From Isoperla grammatica (lineage: Eukaryota > Arthropoda > Insecta > Plecoptera > Perlodidae), in NCBI GenBank assembly GCA_945910005.1, contig OX246745.1, forward strand, positions 8,658,765-8,722,764: a stretch of 64,000 bases of DNA, read 5' to 3'. Shown here piece after piece: positions 33,397 to 45,999 of the stretch (positions are counted from its first letter, which is position 1; each line of letters opens with the position of its first letter). The notes beneath the pieces are model-generated. The model saw only the letters and a program-made list of their open reading frames with translations, searched no databases and had not been told where the DNA came from. Both the position numbers and the translations under genes were made by a program.

Positions 33397-33499
33397 CCCC
33401 CCCTCCCCCCCCCCCCCACCTACCCCCATCCAATGTCAATTAAGTGACATTCAACAATCTGCAGGAAGTAGTCGCAGCCGGGTAACAACCGGGGTGAGA

Positions 33500-34730
33500 G
33501 GGTCAATTTTGACCCCGCCCCCCACTCTACTCTCTGACCTCGTCCCCCATTCGTCTAGTCTCAACTTGGATGTTACCATTTGTTTGAGTTAGCCTATGGA
33601 TACAAATTACAAAAAACTATGTTAAAAAAAAAGTATATTTTTTTTTGACCGACAGTTTCTGCCGAGGCGTTGTGCCGTTGAACGGTTGAACCTGGTAGAT
33701 CCGAAAACCAGTTTACGTTAGATGAGATCCTGCGGGAAAAGTTGCGATCGTTGCGTTAAAAAATAAGTTGCGAATTAATCGACTACAATAAATAGCATGC
33801 CAAATTATTCTACAAAGGTACTAGATACTTTTCCTAAAAACAAAATTATCGTGAGAAATGTGTTGTTATATTCGTGACCCCCACCCCCCTTCACCTAAAA
33901 AAAGTTGTAAGACGCCTGAGCAGTCGCAAACTATGTAATCTTTATTTCCCTCTTGCGATGCTTTACTGAAAGCTATCACAGAGTATGTGTATATTATAGC
34001 ATCGTGAACAAGGCTGGTAATTGTGTCACAGCGTTTAAGATTGTTCATTATCGAAACAACGTCGTGCAAGGTTCATAAACATGATTAAAATTTAAGCGTT
34101 TTTGATAGATTCTCCAAAGGTAATTGCATTTTTTTCGCGATGACTGACACATAACGATCTCACAACAGTCTGTGCGAAATAGAATTTAAAACGCCTACTT
34201 TACTGATGGGGTTTCTGTTGTGATCAGTCCACTATCTGTCCTCTTAAAAAATTAAATTTGATGTTTTCATAATGCGCTTAAAATTTGTTTTTAGTAAAAC
34301 TAAATACATAAAATAAAAATGCAGCAATAATGACTGATAACCCATTCGTTTTCAAGTGTATATTTACGGAAAAATGATATTCTGCGATGAATATATGGAG
34401 AAAAGTGGTGATTGTTAAAGTTAAACTTATGCGACATTCGAACCTATACGTCTCTTTCGCTAGTCTTTGACTGATTCGCTTTCATTTTCCAATTATCAGT
34501 GTCATCATGCACGAACTCCACAGCGCAAGGTTTGCATTCTAGTAAAATAACATCATTACACCTCAATAATTGACAAACAAGTACTTAACCTATACTTGAT
34601 TTGATACACACAATATCAAAAGTTTATAAACTGTTTACCAAAGCTCTATTTATCGTGTTCCAATACAACCCTTTGAGTTTTGCTCCCTTTGATACGAGTT
34701 TGTTAATCCGTGAAGATGTTTACCGAGAGA
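33500..34730. other. Intergenic, no gene seen
   Basis: No exon, RNA gene or clear repeat recognised. Confidence 0.35.
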
Positions 34731-34734
34731 TGTG

Positions 34735-35350
34735 ACTGTGGTAGCACACGAGACTCTGATTCGGGAGGTCGCCGTTTCGACACCCGACAGGCAATCTTGA
34801 CTAAAGATTTTTTTTAGATTTTTGTATCGGTACAAGACGAATGCTGGGGTTGAGTCCTACTATAGCAACCTTCGGGAAATCCTTTCCAAATCCCAAGTAT
34901 TCCATATACCACAATACCTAAAGTGGCCGTCACCTAAAGAGTTCATTCGAGTTCTGCGGAATGCCTTCCCCTCTTACCCCCACCAGTGCCCGCGCACGGA
35001 CGAAGAGAGGCAGTGAAAGATCTAATCTCTATAACAGACCATCAAGCTGTCAACCAAAGCTGTCAACGATCTTACAATTAAATAAACCATCTTTCAATAC
35101 AAATGAATTCCTTTATTCTACTTACATTAAATGTAATTATATCGTTATTAATTTTACGTGAGTTGATATTCGTCGTTGTTGTTCGTCCGTGCGCGGGCAC
35201 TGGGGGGGGGTAAGAGGGGAAGGCACTGGTGGGGGTAAGAGGGGAAGGCATTTCGCAGAACTCGAATGAACTCTTTAGATGACGGCCACTGTAGTTAGTC
35301 ACCTGAAGAGGGCTTTGACATTAGTGTCCCTAGGCAGGTTTCCCACGGAA
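34735..35350 (+). mobile_element. tRNA-derived SINE family S1, copy 5, split by a nested MITE
   Basis: The head and body run from 34735 (GATTCGGGAGGTCGCCG) to about 34919. The 3' part resumes at 35294 with AGTTAGTCACCTGAAGAGGG. The join matches uninterrupted copies. Confidence 0.8.
34921..35291. mobile_element. Foldback MITE nested in SINE (TA duplication)
   Basis: The arms, about 85 bp each, are inverted copies starting AGTGGCCGTCA and including GAGTTCATTCGAGTTCTGCG and GTGCCCGCGCACGGACGAA. The right arm carries an internal duplication of its CTTCCCCTCTTACCCCC part. TA lies on both sides within the SINE, consistent with a Tc1/mariner-type insertion. Confidence 0.82.
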
Positions 35351-35639
35351 AATTAGTATTATTACTACTTCGCAGACAGAAATGACTTAAATAAGAGAAA
35401 AGCAAAAGCTATTTTATTTACATTTTAAGACATAAAACAACTACAATAATAATAGATATTAGTTGTTGTTTTGTTCATTGAGATACCCGACACATATGTA
35501 CACTCTAAAAACACACAAAAACATTAGTATATAATAATACACATTATGGCTAACTTCGACGGGAAAAGAATCTCGAATACCTGCATTGAAAGTATTTTTT
35601 CACCAAACTAGCCTTCACTTTCTTTTATAACACCACTGA

Positions 35640-37410
35640 GACTTTCAACTTTCCAGGCCAATTTCTCTTGACAAAAACCGCGCTGCGAAGCGTTCGTTCC
35701 TGCTTTGATGTCTGTCTAAATTCAAAAAAAAATATGAGGACGTGTTTCTCAGCTTTGGATTCTTTTAATTATCGGGCTTTGCGGGCATCGCCAGCCACAC
35801 TTCCGATGTGCCGACTTGCGACGTTGCCGGGTGCCGGGGGCAATGCAGAGCGCTCTGGAAGAAGACACGGCCAGAAGCCATTGATCTATATGGGGACTCC
35901 CTCACTCATGAGCGTGAAATAAATTACACAAATTTCCTCCTCCGTCTTAGCAACAAAATACCATCTTTCCAAACTCGATTTCTTAACGGTATTGAATATG
36001 ATACATGAAGAACATTTTTCAAATTATTTAACACCTTATGTAATTTCGGCTCTAGTTTATCTTAAAGGAAGTATTCGGTGATTTTGGAACACACGTTTCT
36101 ATCATAATGATGTGGGGAAGTGATTTACATTACGTTTCGATCAATAAATCATAAATTGATGCTGATTATTTTTTCCCTCCCTATTTCTCATATGTCACGT
36201 GTATTTTCCCTTTGATGTCGGCCATCTTTGTGGCTTGAACGCTCAGCACTCCTTGCTGGGTCCCGATAACTCTGTCTGTCACCATAAGAGTCGACGTCGT
36301 AAAGCAGTTGATGGTTTAAAGTCTACTTCCTGTTTGTAACACTGGTTCTTACTTCTTCATTCAGGATGTACACTCTTACATATTGTTTCTCTATCTCCCT
36401 CTCTCGCTCTCTCTCTTTCACTCTCTTTATACCTAGCACTCTTTTGTTGAGAGAAAGAGAGAGAGCCTGTCATAACTGGGCAGGAAGTGTGCTCTCTGAT
36501 CATTACTACGGTATAAAATCTAAATCCCTCGAAGCGAATAACAGCTTCAATCGCTCTTTTGAATATGCAGTTAAAACAATGAAACTCAGTTGCAGCATCA
36601 AAATATTTACTTGTAAATGTGCAAGGACGAAATTAATGGCATCCGCTTCAGACGTTAAAATCATTCATATAGTTCAAAATACGGCAGATTTCTGGACTTT
36701 GTGTGAAATGCAGTAACGCAGGCAGGAAGTACATAGCTATTTTGAATGTGTCATAAAATACTGGAAATTTGAAAAAAAGTAATTTAAATTACTATAACAA
36801 TGCATTATTTGAAGTAGACTGTAAGTGTTATCCTTCTAGCTATGAAAAGGTCTAGTATTTTATCAAATTATTCTCAAATTGGTCATAAAAGTAGGAAATA
36901 ATCTAATCGAAACAAGAACGGAATTAAAAAGGAAAATAATAGTTATTTTTAAAATCGGGACTTTTTATTGTTATGCAAATAAAAGTAAAATATTTCTGAT
37001 ATATAATTAAATATTGTTATTTTTTTCTAAACAAGGTATTAACGCAAAAATGATACATAACACACACACACCTTTATATATCACCCTAGTTGAACCATGA
37101 CATACGCCAAAAGGAGTCTTGCTTAGCAAGCAGTTTAGATTCTCGATTGTACGATGGATGTTACTACAAAGACTATGTATTAATGTATTCAATAAACTGA
37201 GGCAAATTTTGGCTCCAAACAAAGGATTATCAATGCAAGATGAAAGAAATACCAGTTTGGGTGAAACTAGGTCAAGGGCACTTGAATGATAATTTTGTGC
37301 TAAGCCCTTGTCCCTGTCCCTTGAAGTACTTCTTTTATGTAATATGCGACGGAAGCATTGCCGCAAAGTACATTGCAGGCACAAAGAGCAACGGTAGACT
37401 TAAGTCCACA
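35640..37410. other. Intergenic with weak coding-like patch
   Basis: 35780-35925 is unusually GC-rich and open in one frame (CDVAGCRGQCRALWKKTRPE) before an in-frame TAA in another. It may be a transposon relic. A CT-rich/GA-rich low-complexity pair lies at 36388-36467. No assigned gene. Confidence 0.3.
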
Positions 37411-37416
37411 AAACGT

Positions 37417-37590
37417 ACACACGGTTGCCACATGTCTGCTAGGAACCAGCGTTGCACTATGGTCACAGTATTTACACACGGTTGCCACATGTCTGCTAGG
37501 AACCAGCGTTGCACTATGGTCAAAGTATTTACACACGGTTGCCAGATGGCTACTAGGGACAAGTGTTGCGCCATGGTCACACTATTTACA
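37417..37590. repeat. 57-bp tandem repeat, three copies
   Basis: The unit contains ACACGGTTGCCACATGTCTG and CCAGCGTTGCACTATGGTCA. The third copy is diverged. Being 19 codons long, it keeps frames open on both strands. Confidence 0.93.
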
Positions 37591-37599
37591 CAGTACACT

Positions 37600-39410
37600 A
37601 TATGATATTTTAAATAAATTATGTTCCTCACTATTAATTGTATGTTGTATTATATTTCAAATAATGCCAAATATAATAATGAAAAATATAATAATGAAAA
37701 AATATGTGGAAAAGTATACGCAGAAAAGAGAGATAAATGTCAGCTGTCTTAACCATTTTGTTATATCGTTGTTACGAAACATTGAACATCCCACGCATGG
37801 TAAATCATACACATGGAAAGCATTGTTGATAAACATTTCATGCGTTATATCGTGTTACAATAAAAAGGTCGAGAAGGGGGGAATATTTAGAGCTTTGTTT
37901 CTATATAATGTATACCCGTGGTCTCAAAAATGTTTCGGCTTCCGTTTTTTTATTTCCAAAGCTAAAACCCAATCTTTGTTAGATAGATGAAAAAATATTT
38001 GAAACTTGAAAGACGAAGTTTATCATAATTCTCAGTAAAACCTAAAAGTAAATAGTAGGCTATAAGACTTCTGTTTCGAACGTTGGTACAGCAACGAAAA
38101 ACGACTTCTTTAATGTATACAAGAGTTTTGGTCAAACAATTCGAAATTCATCAGTTTTTCATCGAATCGAGACAACAAAGACTTCGCATTTCGGAGTAAG
38201 AAACTAACATTATGTTAACAATCCGCCCAAGTCACACGTCAAATTTTGATAGAAAAATAGCTTTTGTATTAAAAGTCTGTGTATTCACAGGAAGTTTTTC
38301 TGTTATCTCTTCCGATGTAAAGTTGTCAGAGATACCACAATACAATATTATTGTAATCATTTTTCGTGGAATACTTGCCAAGGGACAATCTTTGTCCCTC
38401 TCAAGGTGACTGAAAGGTATTGCCCGGTATTGGAACAGTTGTGAATGAATATGTCCTCTTTTTAAAATAATTTCTGTGACTGAATAATATAAACATTAAA
38501 TAAATAAAAAAGTAAGTCATTTAATAGCAATATAAATAAATATGTAAACAAATAAGTATATAAATAAATATATTAATAAATAAGTATATAAATACATACG
38601 TGACCCGGCACCTCCACCATTTATACTATAATTAATTCAAACATATTCCAATGACTTCATAAGAAATCTTTGTCAAATATAATATAATTACAGATCATTG
38701 TTAAGATAAAGAAATGTATTGCCGCTAAGCAATAAAACTGATACAAATGTGTTTTCATTTTTAAATCCTAGTATAATAATAATATAATTTTTAATAAATA
38801 ATATATTCCCTAAACATACAAAATAGTCATACATATTCTCGAATGTATTTCAATATTCTCTTTCATACTATTATATAGTCAAATATTCCTTAACAAGTTA
38901 GTACTTTCGGTATCAGTTTCTACTTTAAAAGTGTTGGTATTTAACAGTTATAGTCAAAAACAAAACTAATATTGGATTTTTTAAGATATTCGTATTTTTT
39001 ATTTTTTATTATGAAAAACATAGTTTTACATAGTATGAGAAACAGTTGCAGATAACTTCCAGTTTCTAGGTTACTTAATACGGAATCTATCTTTATAATT
39101 CTTGAGTTACACAAGTCGAGTTTGAAATTCCTATTCATAATACATATATTAGTATTCACCGAGTAGAGGAAAACATGGACAAGCCTAAGAGGTAATAAGA
39201 CCCAACGGTGGTCCGTCATTGCCCAGCTAGTTTACTATACCCTAGTGACGTCACTTCTACTTGTTGCGCTTTATGTACAGTCTTACTAAACACTAAACAA
39301 TGCTAGACCACTCATCTTGTTATATACTTTACGATTATTTAGAACGCCAAAAATTATCATAATAATCTATTACTATAAATAATAAAAAATAACTACTAGA
39401 GCTAGAGGAA
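37600..39410. other. Intergenic, no gene seen
   Basis: Very AT-rich; TAAA-type simple sequence at 38495-38600. No exon or RNA gene recognised. Confidence 0.35.
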
Positions 39411-39414
39411 ACCG

Positions 39415-39600
39415 GCTGTTATCTGTGTTCACTTAGAGACCCCTCTAAGTATTCATTTGGAAACATTGGGCGTGTTTTCTGCTAAACTAAGAGATCTGAA
39501 GCCTATTGTTATCTATGTTCACCTAGGAACCCCTCTAAGTATCCGTATAACACCATTTGGCAGCATTGGGCGTGTTTTCTGCTAAACTAAGAAGGATGGT
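39415..39600. repeat. Two-copy tandem duplication of about 90 bp
   Basis: Two copies share GTTATCTGTGTTCAC/GTTATCTATGTTCAC, CCCCTCTAAGTAT and GGGCGTGTTTTCTGCTAAAC. The second copy has a small insertion. Confidence 0.85.
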
Positions 39601-39859
39601 GTTACTTACATAGGTCCTCCCATCCATTTACCTCCACAGATAAAGCTGGCTTAGTATTGGCTATTTCAAGGACGAATAATCATGACGTCACTACCTAACA
39701 TGGTGGCAACCAGAGGTACTTTTGGTGGTATTTGTTTAAAAACAAGTGCAATATCGCCCAATCAGCACAAAGCTAGACGAAGCGCGCTACGTCAGTACTC
39801 CTTAGCTCTAGGGACAAGTTTTCCCGCTAGGAGGTATCTACCTATCTCTGCAATCGCGA

Positions 39860-42800
39860 TAAAAGCGCACACAGATACGATTCCTGACTGAAGGCTCTTT
39901 GCATTTTCCTCAGTCCTGATTTAAAAGTTAGAATTTAGTTTTCTTATGACACAGTTTTCGACTCCCTTATCAGCTTTGAAATATAGCAGATGAGAGGGAC
40001 AGATATTTCGAATCTAGTAAATACAACAGCTGTTAAAAAGTGCATTTATTTCCATTCGAACAGTGTATGTGTTGCTTTGTCATGCGGCTCGTGCCAGAAT
40101 GAGAACGTAAAAGGCTCTTTCTGTGAACTTTTTTCTATATACAATTTAGAATGGAGTAAATCATATCTTCCAAACTACTTCATTATTTGTCGCAAAAACA
40201 TTATTCTGTGTGTGCACCATCTGTAGTATAGTTAGGCTGAAACTGTGTGTTATAAACTTTTCAAGGTTATTAGTGGTTTAGAAGATTAAAAAATCAACAT
40301 AATTACATTTAAGTTTTTGTAATATAATCACAAAATGAAATATAGAAAAAGAAGTGTTCCACTGCAGTATTAGGGATTTAAAAGAAGAATTGTCAATGCG
40401 TGTCTACTTTCGTTCTACAATTTAATGATGCGTATTTTTCTTGATTGGTTATTTTATAATCGCTAACCTCTTGTGCATTGTCATAATAACAATGTTAATT
40501 TAAATAACAATGCAAACTTTTTTTAAATCACTGTTTTGATAGTTGCTAGTAATGATCTACATTGTATGAAAGTCGGATTTTTAAGTGTTTTTTTCCTTAG
40601 ATGGATTATGAAATTAATTCATCGGGTATCTGTTGTATCTGAAACGAACGGTTGAGATTGTGGTGATTGTCTTCATAAATATATTCCTCCGTGTATTAGT
40701 GCTGACGCGACCAAGATTGTACTATCGACAGTACAGATTTGGGGCGAATACGGTGGTTCTGTAGTCTTTGGAATCTCATTGCTTCATCTACTCAGCGCCT
40801 CAACTTACAAAACCCTTTCAATCCTGAATTTCTTTCGTACATTATATAAAATTTCAAGATCATAATATAAAAATGTGTTTTTGTTTATATAAACACATTT
40901 TTTCAAAATAAAAAATCTAATTTTTGACAAATTTTGCGAAATTTTGGATTTTGAGTATTTTTTAAATTTGTATGTAAATTTTTTTGACAAACACGTACCA
41001 AAGATTATAATTTCTGAAACATAATCATATTTTTTTGCAATTTTTAGGTTCAACCCGAGACTATTATTAATGTATATATATATATTCCAGGACATTTGAA
41101 AATATCTGTGTTCTACTTTTTACACACTCAATTTTGAACTACTTCCAAAAGTCATACCAGTTATGGTAAAGAAACAGAGGAATAATTCTCAGAAGGGAAA
41201 ACTTTGAACCAAAGTTTTTAAATCAGTGAGACTGAGAAGTCAATGAGGAGTAATTGAAAGCTGAGACAAATTTTCAATTCACAACAACAACAACAACAAC
41301 AACAACAAACAAATGTGTGAACAATGTGAACAAGCACAAATGTGTTTAAAGTACTGAACTTATCGTTTAATTAACACTGATACTGTATAGAACATATTAT
41401 CAATGGAGCAAAATATAAAGGCGCTCTGCTTATATTTTTAATTACATTATTACAGACCTGGATTACGAATTAAATTTGAAATATTTTACATATTAAATCA
41501 CACACATAAATATTAGTTTTGTATTGTAGCCATCTTTCTATAGAGAAGTGAACATCAAAACGGTTGTAATTTTCAAATTCAACTGATTTTACTACCTTAG
41601 CTTTAATACCTTCATTAAAGTAATGAAGGATGAAATTTTAATTTAAAATATGTTCTTCCTAGTGTCGTAGTTTTCTTATTTTGTGGTACATTTTTCTAAT
41701 CTACTTGATTACATACTTTCAAAGCGCGTTTTATACTTTTCTTGTAAATAAAACAATGTATTTACAACATTGTACGCTTGTAAATTTTAATATATAATCA
41801 TTTTAAAATGTTTAAAATCCCACAATAAGACATCGACGATCCAACGCTCTACTGAAAACCTTTTAAGTTTAAAAGGTAAAACAAAATTAATAATCCTCTT
41901 ACTTGATACTTTTTCTGAGCAAACTGATTAAATTAGTGGACCCTCTGTCGTCTCCGTCAGTACAAATAGTCTGTCAATACCGCTCAATATGTCTAGTAAG
42001 AGTGGTCCTACATGGTAACACATCTCTGCTCAGAATAAGATACTTGTCCGAATGACACTGGTAAAACGTGACACTCTAATTCGGGAGGTCGCCGGTTCAA
42101 TCCGGTTACCGGCAATCCTGACTGAAAGTTTTTGCGAAGAAAAAGTGCTTTCATTAGAATTAAATCAAAATATACTTTTTTCGTTTATTAGTGTCTCCAC
42201 AAAGCTTATGATACGCGAGTTTCACCTGATGAATTGTTATTTTTTTACGATTTTTCACTGATTTCCACATTATTTTTGTGAAACTCGTTTCAAACCAGGT
42301 GGATTTTATTTACAAACATAGATTTAATAATGCTCATATTTAATCACTATTCACTTGTATCGAAGAAAAAGTGATCTTAAAATTTAGATTTGCAAGCAAT
42401 ATTACTTACAGAAAGATTTCTTTATTTATTGATCTATCTACTTATTTAGGACTATGTATTCATTTAATTATTTATTCCTATTCAGTTCAGATAAAAAGTT
42501 CAGAGTTCAGTTGTAATTTTAAAAAAGCGGATAATAAATTAATACAGTAGACCTATTGTATAAGGAAAAAATTAAAAAAAAAAAATCCAAACAAAAATTA
42601 TTTAAATTTAAGGATAATAGCCTACATTTAATAACAATGAATACAAACATATTCTATATTATTTGTTATATATTCGTTGCGATATGAGTGTTATTTACGG
42701 CATTATGTTTCAAAGTATTTGTATTTTATTAAACGTTGTCAGGCTATTTTATGACTACATGTCAAGTACTTACAGCCAAGTGTGGTTTGTGCTCCGTGCG

Positions 42801-43240
42801 TGCGTACGAGACACGAGACTCGAACCTGGAAGCGCGTCCACCTAAGACTGCAGTCGGGCAACGTCGCTACGATGCTGGAGGGTTGCCGGGTGCTAAGTTA
42901 ATGCGTGAACGAAGTTCCTCCTCCGGTAGTCAAGCAGCAGCGCTCACGGCGGCCGAACCACGCAGATCCATCCCCTCCCCACCCCTCATAGCAACGTGCA
43001 AGCAGACCTTCTTACGATCATGGTATTAATAAAATGTACTTTTTGATTTTGTATGTTTTAGTATTCAGCCTAAGTGAAGCTCCTCAAAAAGTATGTATTT
43101 AATGTTGAAAATATTTTTGCACAGACTTTGACTTTTTACATATGTTTAAGGAATCGTGTTTTTTATTATGTGCTTCACTATTATTATAAATTGTGTAATG
43201 GTTCAATGTTGTTGTGTTACTGTGTTACATTATCAAGTGC
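39860..43240. other. Intergenic; short repeats and one candidate exon
   Basis: Contains (AAC)n at 41282-41308, a partial S1 SINE at 42048-42130, and a GC-rich open stretch at 42772-42998. That stretch follows an AG acceptor-like site and is rich in Arg/Ser/Ala, and part of it looks tRNA/SINE-related. No firm gene. Confidence 0.35.
42048..42130 (+). mobile_element. tRNA-derived SINE family S1, copy 6 (truncated)
   Basis: GGGAGGTCGCCGGTTCAATC and CCGGCAATCCTGACTGAAAG identify the head. The 3' body is missing. Confidence 0.7.
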
Positions 43241-43245
43241 CATTT

Positions 43246-43655
43246 TCATTCATTCGTTCATTCATTCATTCATTCATTCATTCATTCGTTCATTCATTCA
43301 TTCATTCATTCATTCATTCATTCATTCATTCATTCATGCATTCATTCATTCATTCATTCATTCATTCATTCATTCATTCATTCATTCATTCATTCATTCA
43401 TTCATTCATTCATTCATTCATTCATTCATTCATTCATTCATTCATTCATTCATTCATTCATTCATTCATTCATTCATTCATTCATTCATTCATTCATTCA
43501 TTCATTCATACTCATTTATTCATTTATTCATTTATTCATTCCTTCATTCGTTCATTCGTTCATTCGTTCATCATTCGTTCATCATTCGTTCATTCGTTCA
43601 TTCATTCATTCATTCATTCATTCATTCATTCATTCATTCATTTATTCATTCATTT
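43246..43655. repeat. (CATT)n microsatellite
   Basis: About 410 bp of CATT tetranucleotides with GTT and TTT variants. The Ile-His-Ser-Phe repeat frames are artefacts. Confidence 0.98.
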
Positions 43656-43659
43656 TTTT

Positions 43660-45170
43660 TTTTAGGAAATGTGTATGCACTGATACAGTTTGTACTAGGA
43701 ACCACCACCAAACACACAATAGTAAACTATATTAAGTGGACAGTAATAGTATTGAATTTATTTACTGATTACTAACTAATTTAAAAACAAAAGATTGAAA
43801 TTAATTACTTTTTGATTAATTGGTTGATTAGACCCACCCACCCTACGTGGATTTTAGGGGATTTTGACTAGGTTAAACAGTTTTTTTTTTCTGAATCGAT
43901 AGATACCAAATTTGCTTCTCTTGCAATTTGTCCGGGGTTAGGGCTTAAATCGAAGTATAGACTCCGGACCATATCAGTAACCAATAAATATTGACAAGAA
44001 TGGACTTGAGTGAAAACACAACGGGCCAATACATCGTTTTCCTTAGTATCTACACATAATGTTCATCTGCAAAAGGAACATTTACATCACTGTTTACAAA
44101 AATGTCACAAGAAATAAGGAAAACACTGCTATGTATGAAAACTGACGTACAAATTTAATAACGTAACGATATAGGCTACACACGCTGTCGTAACAAAGAT
44201 AAGTCGTATCGTTCGCATGGAGGAATATTATTGTCCGTTCTCATCTCCTTTAATCGATTCTACCACAGAAATATTTTATTAAATGACATAAAATATCACA
44301 TAAAATGGTACTGACAAGTACTGATTTTCAGGGGAGAACATGTCACTTATGTGCCCCGCTAGTGGGTGTTTCATTTCTAGAAATCTTGCATTATTACTAT
44401 TCGAGTAGCATATACATTTGTTTTGTACATTTACTGTACTAGGCAACAAAAGTAAAGAAGTGTGTGTGTGTGTTAGTACGTAGGTTTTCACGAACAGTAA
44501 AGATATGATTATCAGTCTTTCGGGTAGTTATCCGTATACCGGTGTCACACTGCTGGCCCTGGCACGGGCAGTTGTCACATGGTCGTATATATGTATATAT
44601 AAAATTATTGTTATCTATAATATGGTTGTTATTTTTGTTGTACTCTTCTGCGATTGATTGGATTGAGACTAGAAAATAACAAGGCAATTAATGAGAGAGT
44701 CTGTATACCACATCCTCGATTTATCTCAGTCGCTGTTACATTGTTGCATTATTCTTATTGTGTATCGTGTTGGCAACAAAGACATCTGAAGACATGGGAT
44801 TGAGAACACTAGAAGTTTGCCCCAACTGGGATATGAACTAAGTACGTCTCGTTTCCTCAAGACGGTGCTAGAATCGAGCAATCTTATTAAATTTCTGTCC
44901 CGATTGGCTAATTAAATTTTAATACTTTGAGACAAATTAGAAGTGGAGTGTGCCACGGAAACTTAAAGTAGAGTTTTATCAGCTAGATCACGTCCAGAAA
45001 AGGCTGATTAGTTATGCATTGCGTCTCAATAGTGACGAAGCAGTAACCAAACATCAGAACATCACAAATGTTTGAATATTTCAATTAGACTTCGCATGAA
45101 TAAGACGTTTACTCTTGATTTGAATACACCGGCTTCCTTGAAAACAAGTCAATATAATATCGTTTACCTG
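43660..45170. other. Intergenic, no gene seen
   Basis: No exon, RNA gene or transposon recognised. Confidence 0.35.
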
Positions 45171-45990
45171 AGCGTTGAAGATGAATGAACTATGAGCGTT
45201 GAAGCTGAATACTGTTACGAGCATTCAAGGTGAGGCCGTATCTCAAAGCTCCAAGTATGGACTAAAATGTAAGTCAACTATTTTCGGGAACTAAATTAAC
45301 TGCTAAATGCTAATCACTAGAGCTTTGGACATGATGACTAGATGTGGAAATACATAACCTTTAAATCCAACGAAAAATACCAAAAATATAAATAGAGCCC
45401 ACAGCATATTATTTAAATGATGCAATAAGCAATGTCTACACTGACATAAAGTCAGATATTGTAAAATAATACAATGTTTACTCACATTTGATGTGCACCT
45501 CAGCTTTGTCTTCAACGTCCTCCATCTTTAGACGTTAGCTGTCGAATGTAGTCACCACTTTCGGTTCCTAACAGCTATCGACTAAAAGTGTAACGACTTT
45601 GAGCTTTGGTCGCCTACTTATTACGTCACTTCCTCCAAAATAGTTGACTATTTCGCCTACTAAGGAGCTTTGAGATACGGCCTTAATACCACTATGAGCG
45701 TTCAAGGTGAATAATGCTGTAAGCGTTCAAGGTGAATAATGCTGTAAGCGTTCAAGGTGAATAATGCTGTAAGCGTTCAAGGTGAATGCTGCTACGAGCG
45801 TTCAAGGTGAATGCTGCTACGAGCGTTCAAGGTGAATAATGCTGTGAGCGTTCAAGGTGAATACTGTTATGAGCGTTCAATGTGAATACTGCTATGGCGT
45901 TCAAGGTGAATACTGCTATGGGGTTCAAGGTGAATACTGCTATGAGCGTTCAAGGTGAATACTGCTATGAGCGTTCAAGGTGAAGACTGC
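45171..45990. repeat. 25-bp minisatellite interrupted by a transposon
   Basis: Units of GAGCGTTCAAGGTGAATA plus CTGCTAT, about 3 copies at 45171-45232 and about 12 at 45684-45990. The gap is the TIR element 45233-45683. Confidence 0.9.
45233..45683. mobile_element. TIR element (PIF/Harbinger-like?) inside 25-bp array
   Basis: Both ends carry the identical 19-bp inverted repeat GGCCGTATCTCAAAGCTCC. Flanking trinucleotides are TGA and TTA, close to the TWA duplication of Harbinger elements. On the minus strand it holds ATG at 45525 followed by 40 nt (MEDVEDKAEVHIK) and a consensus donor GTGAGT at 45485, so it looks like a first exon. Confidence 0.7.
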
Positions 45991-45999
45991 TAGCTCCAA

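Noticed and set aside
43074..43775. Ile-His-Ser-Phe repeat open frames up to 233 codons
   Set aside because: CATT microsatellite read in three frames.
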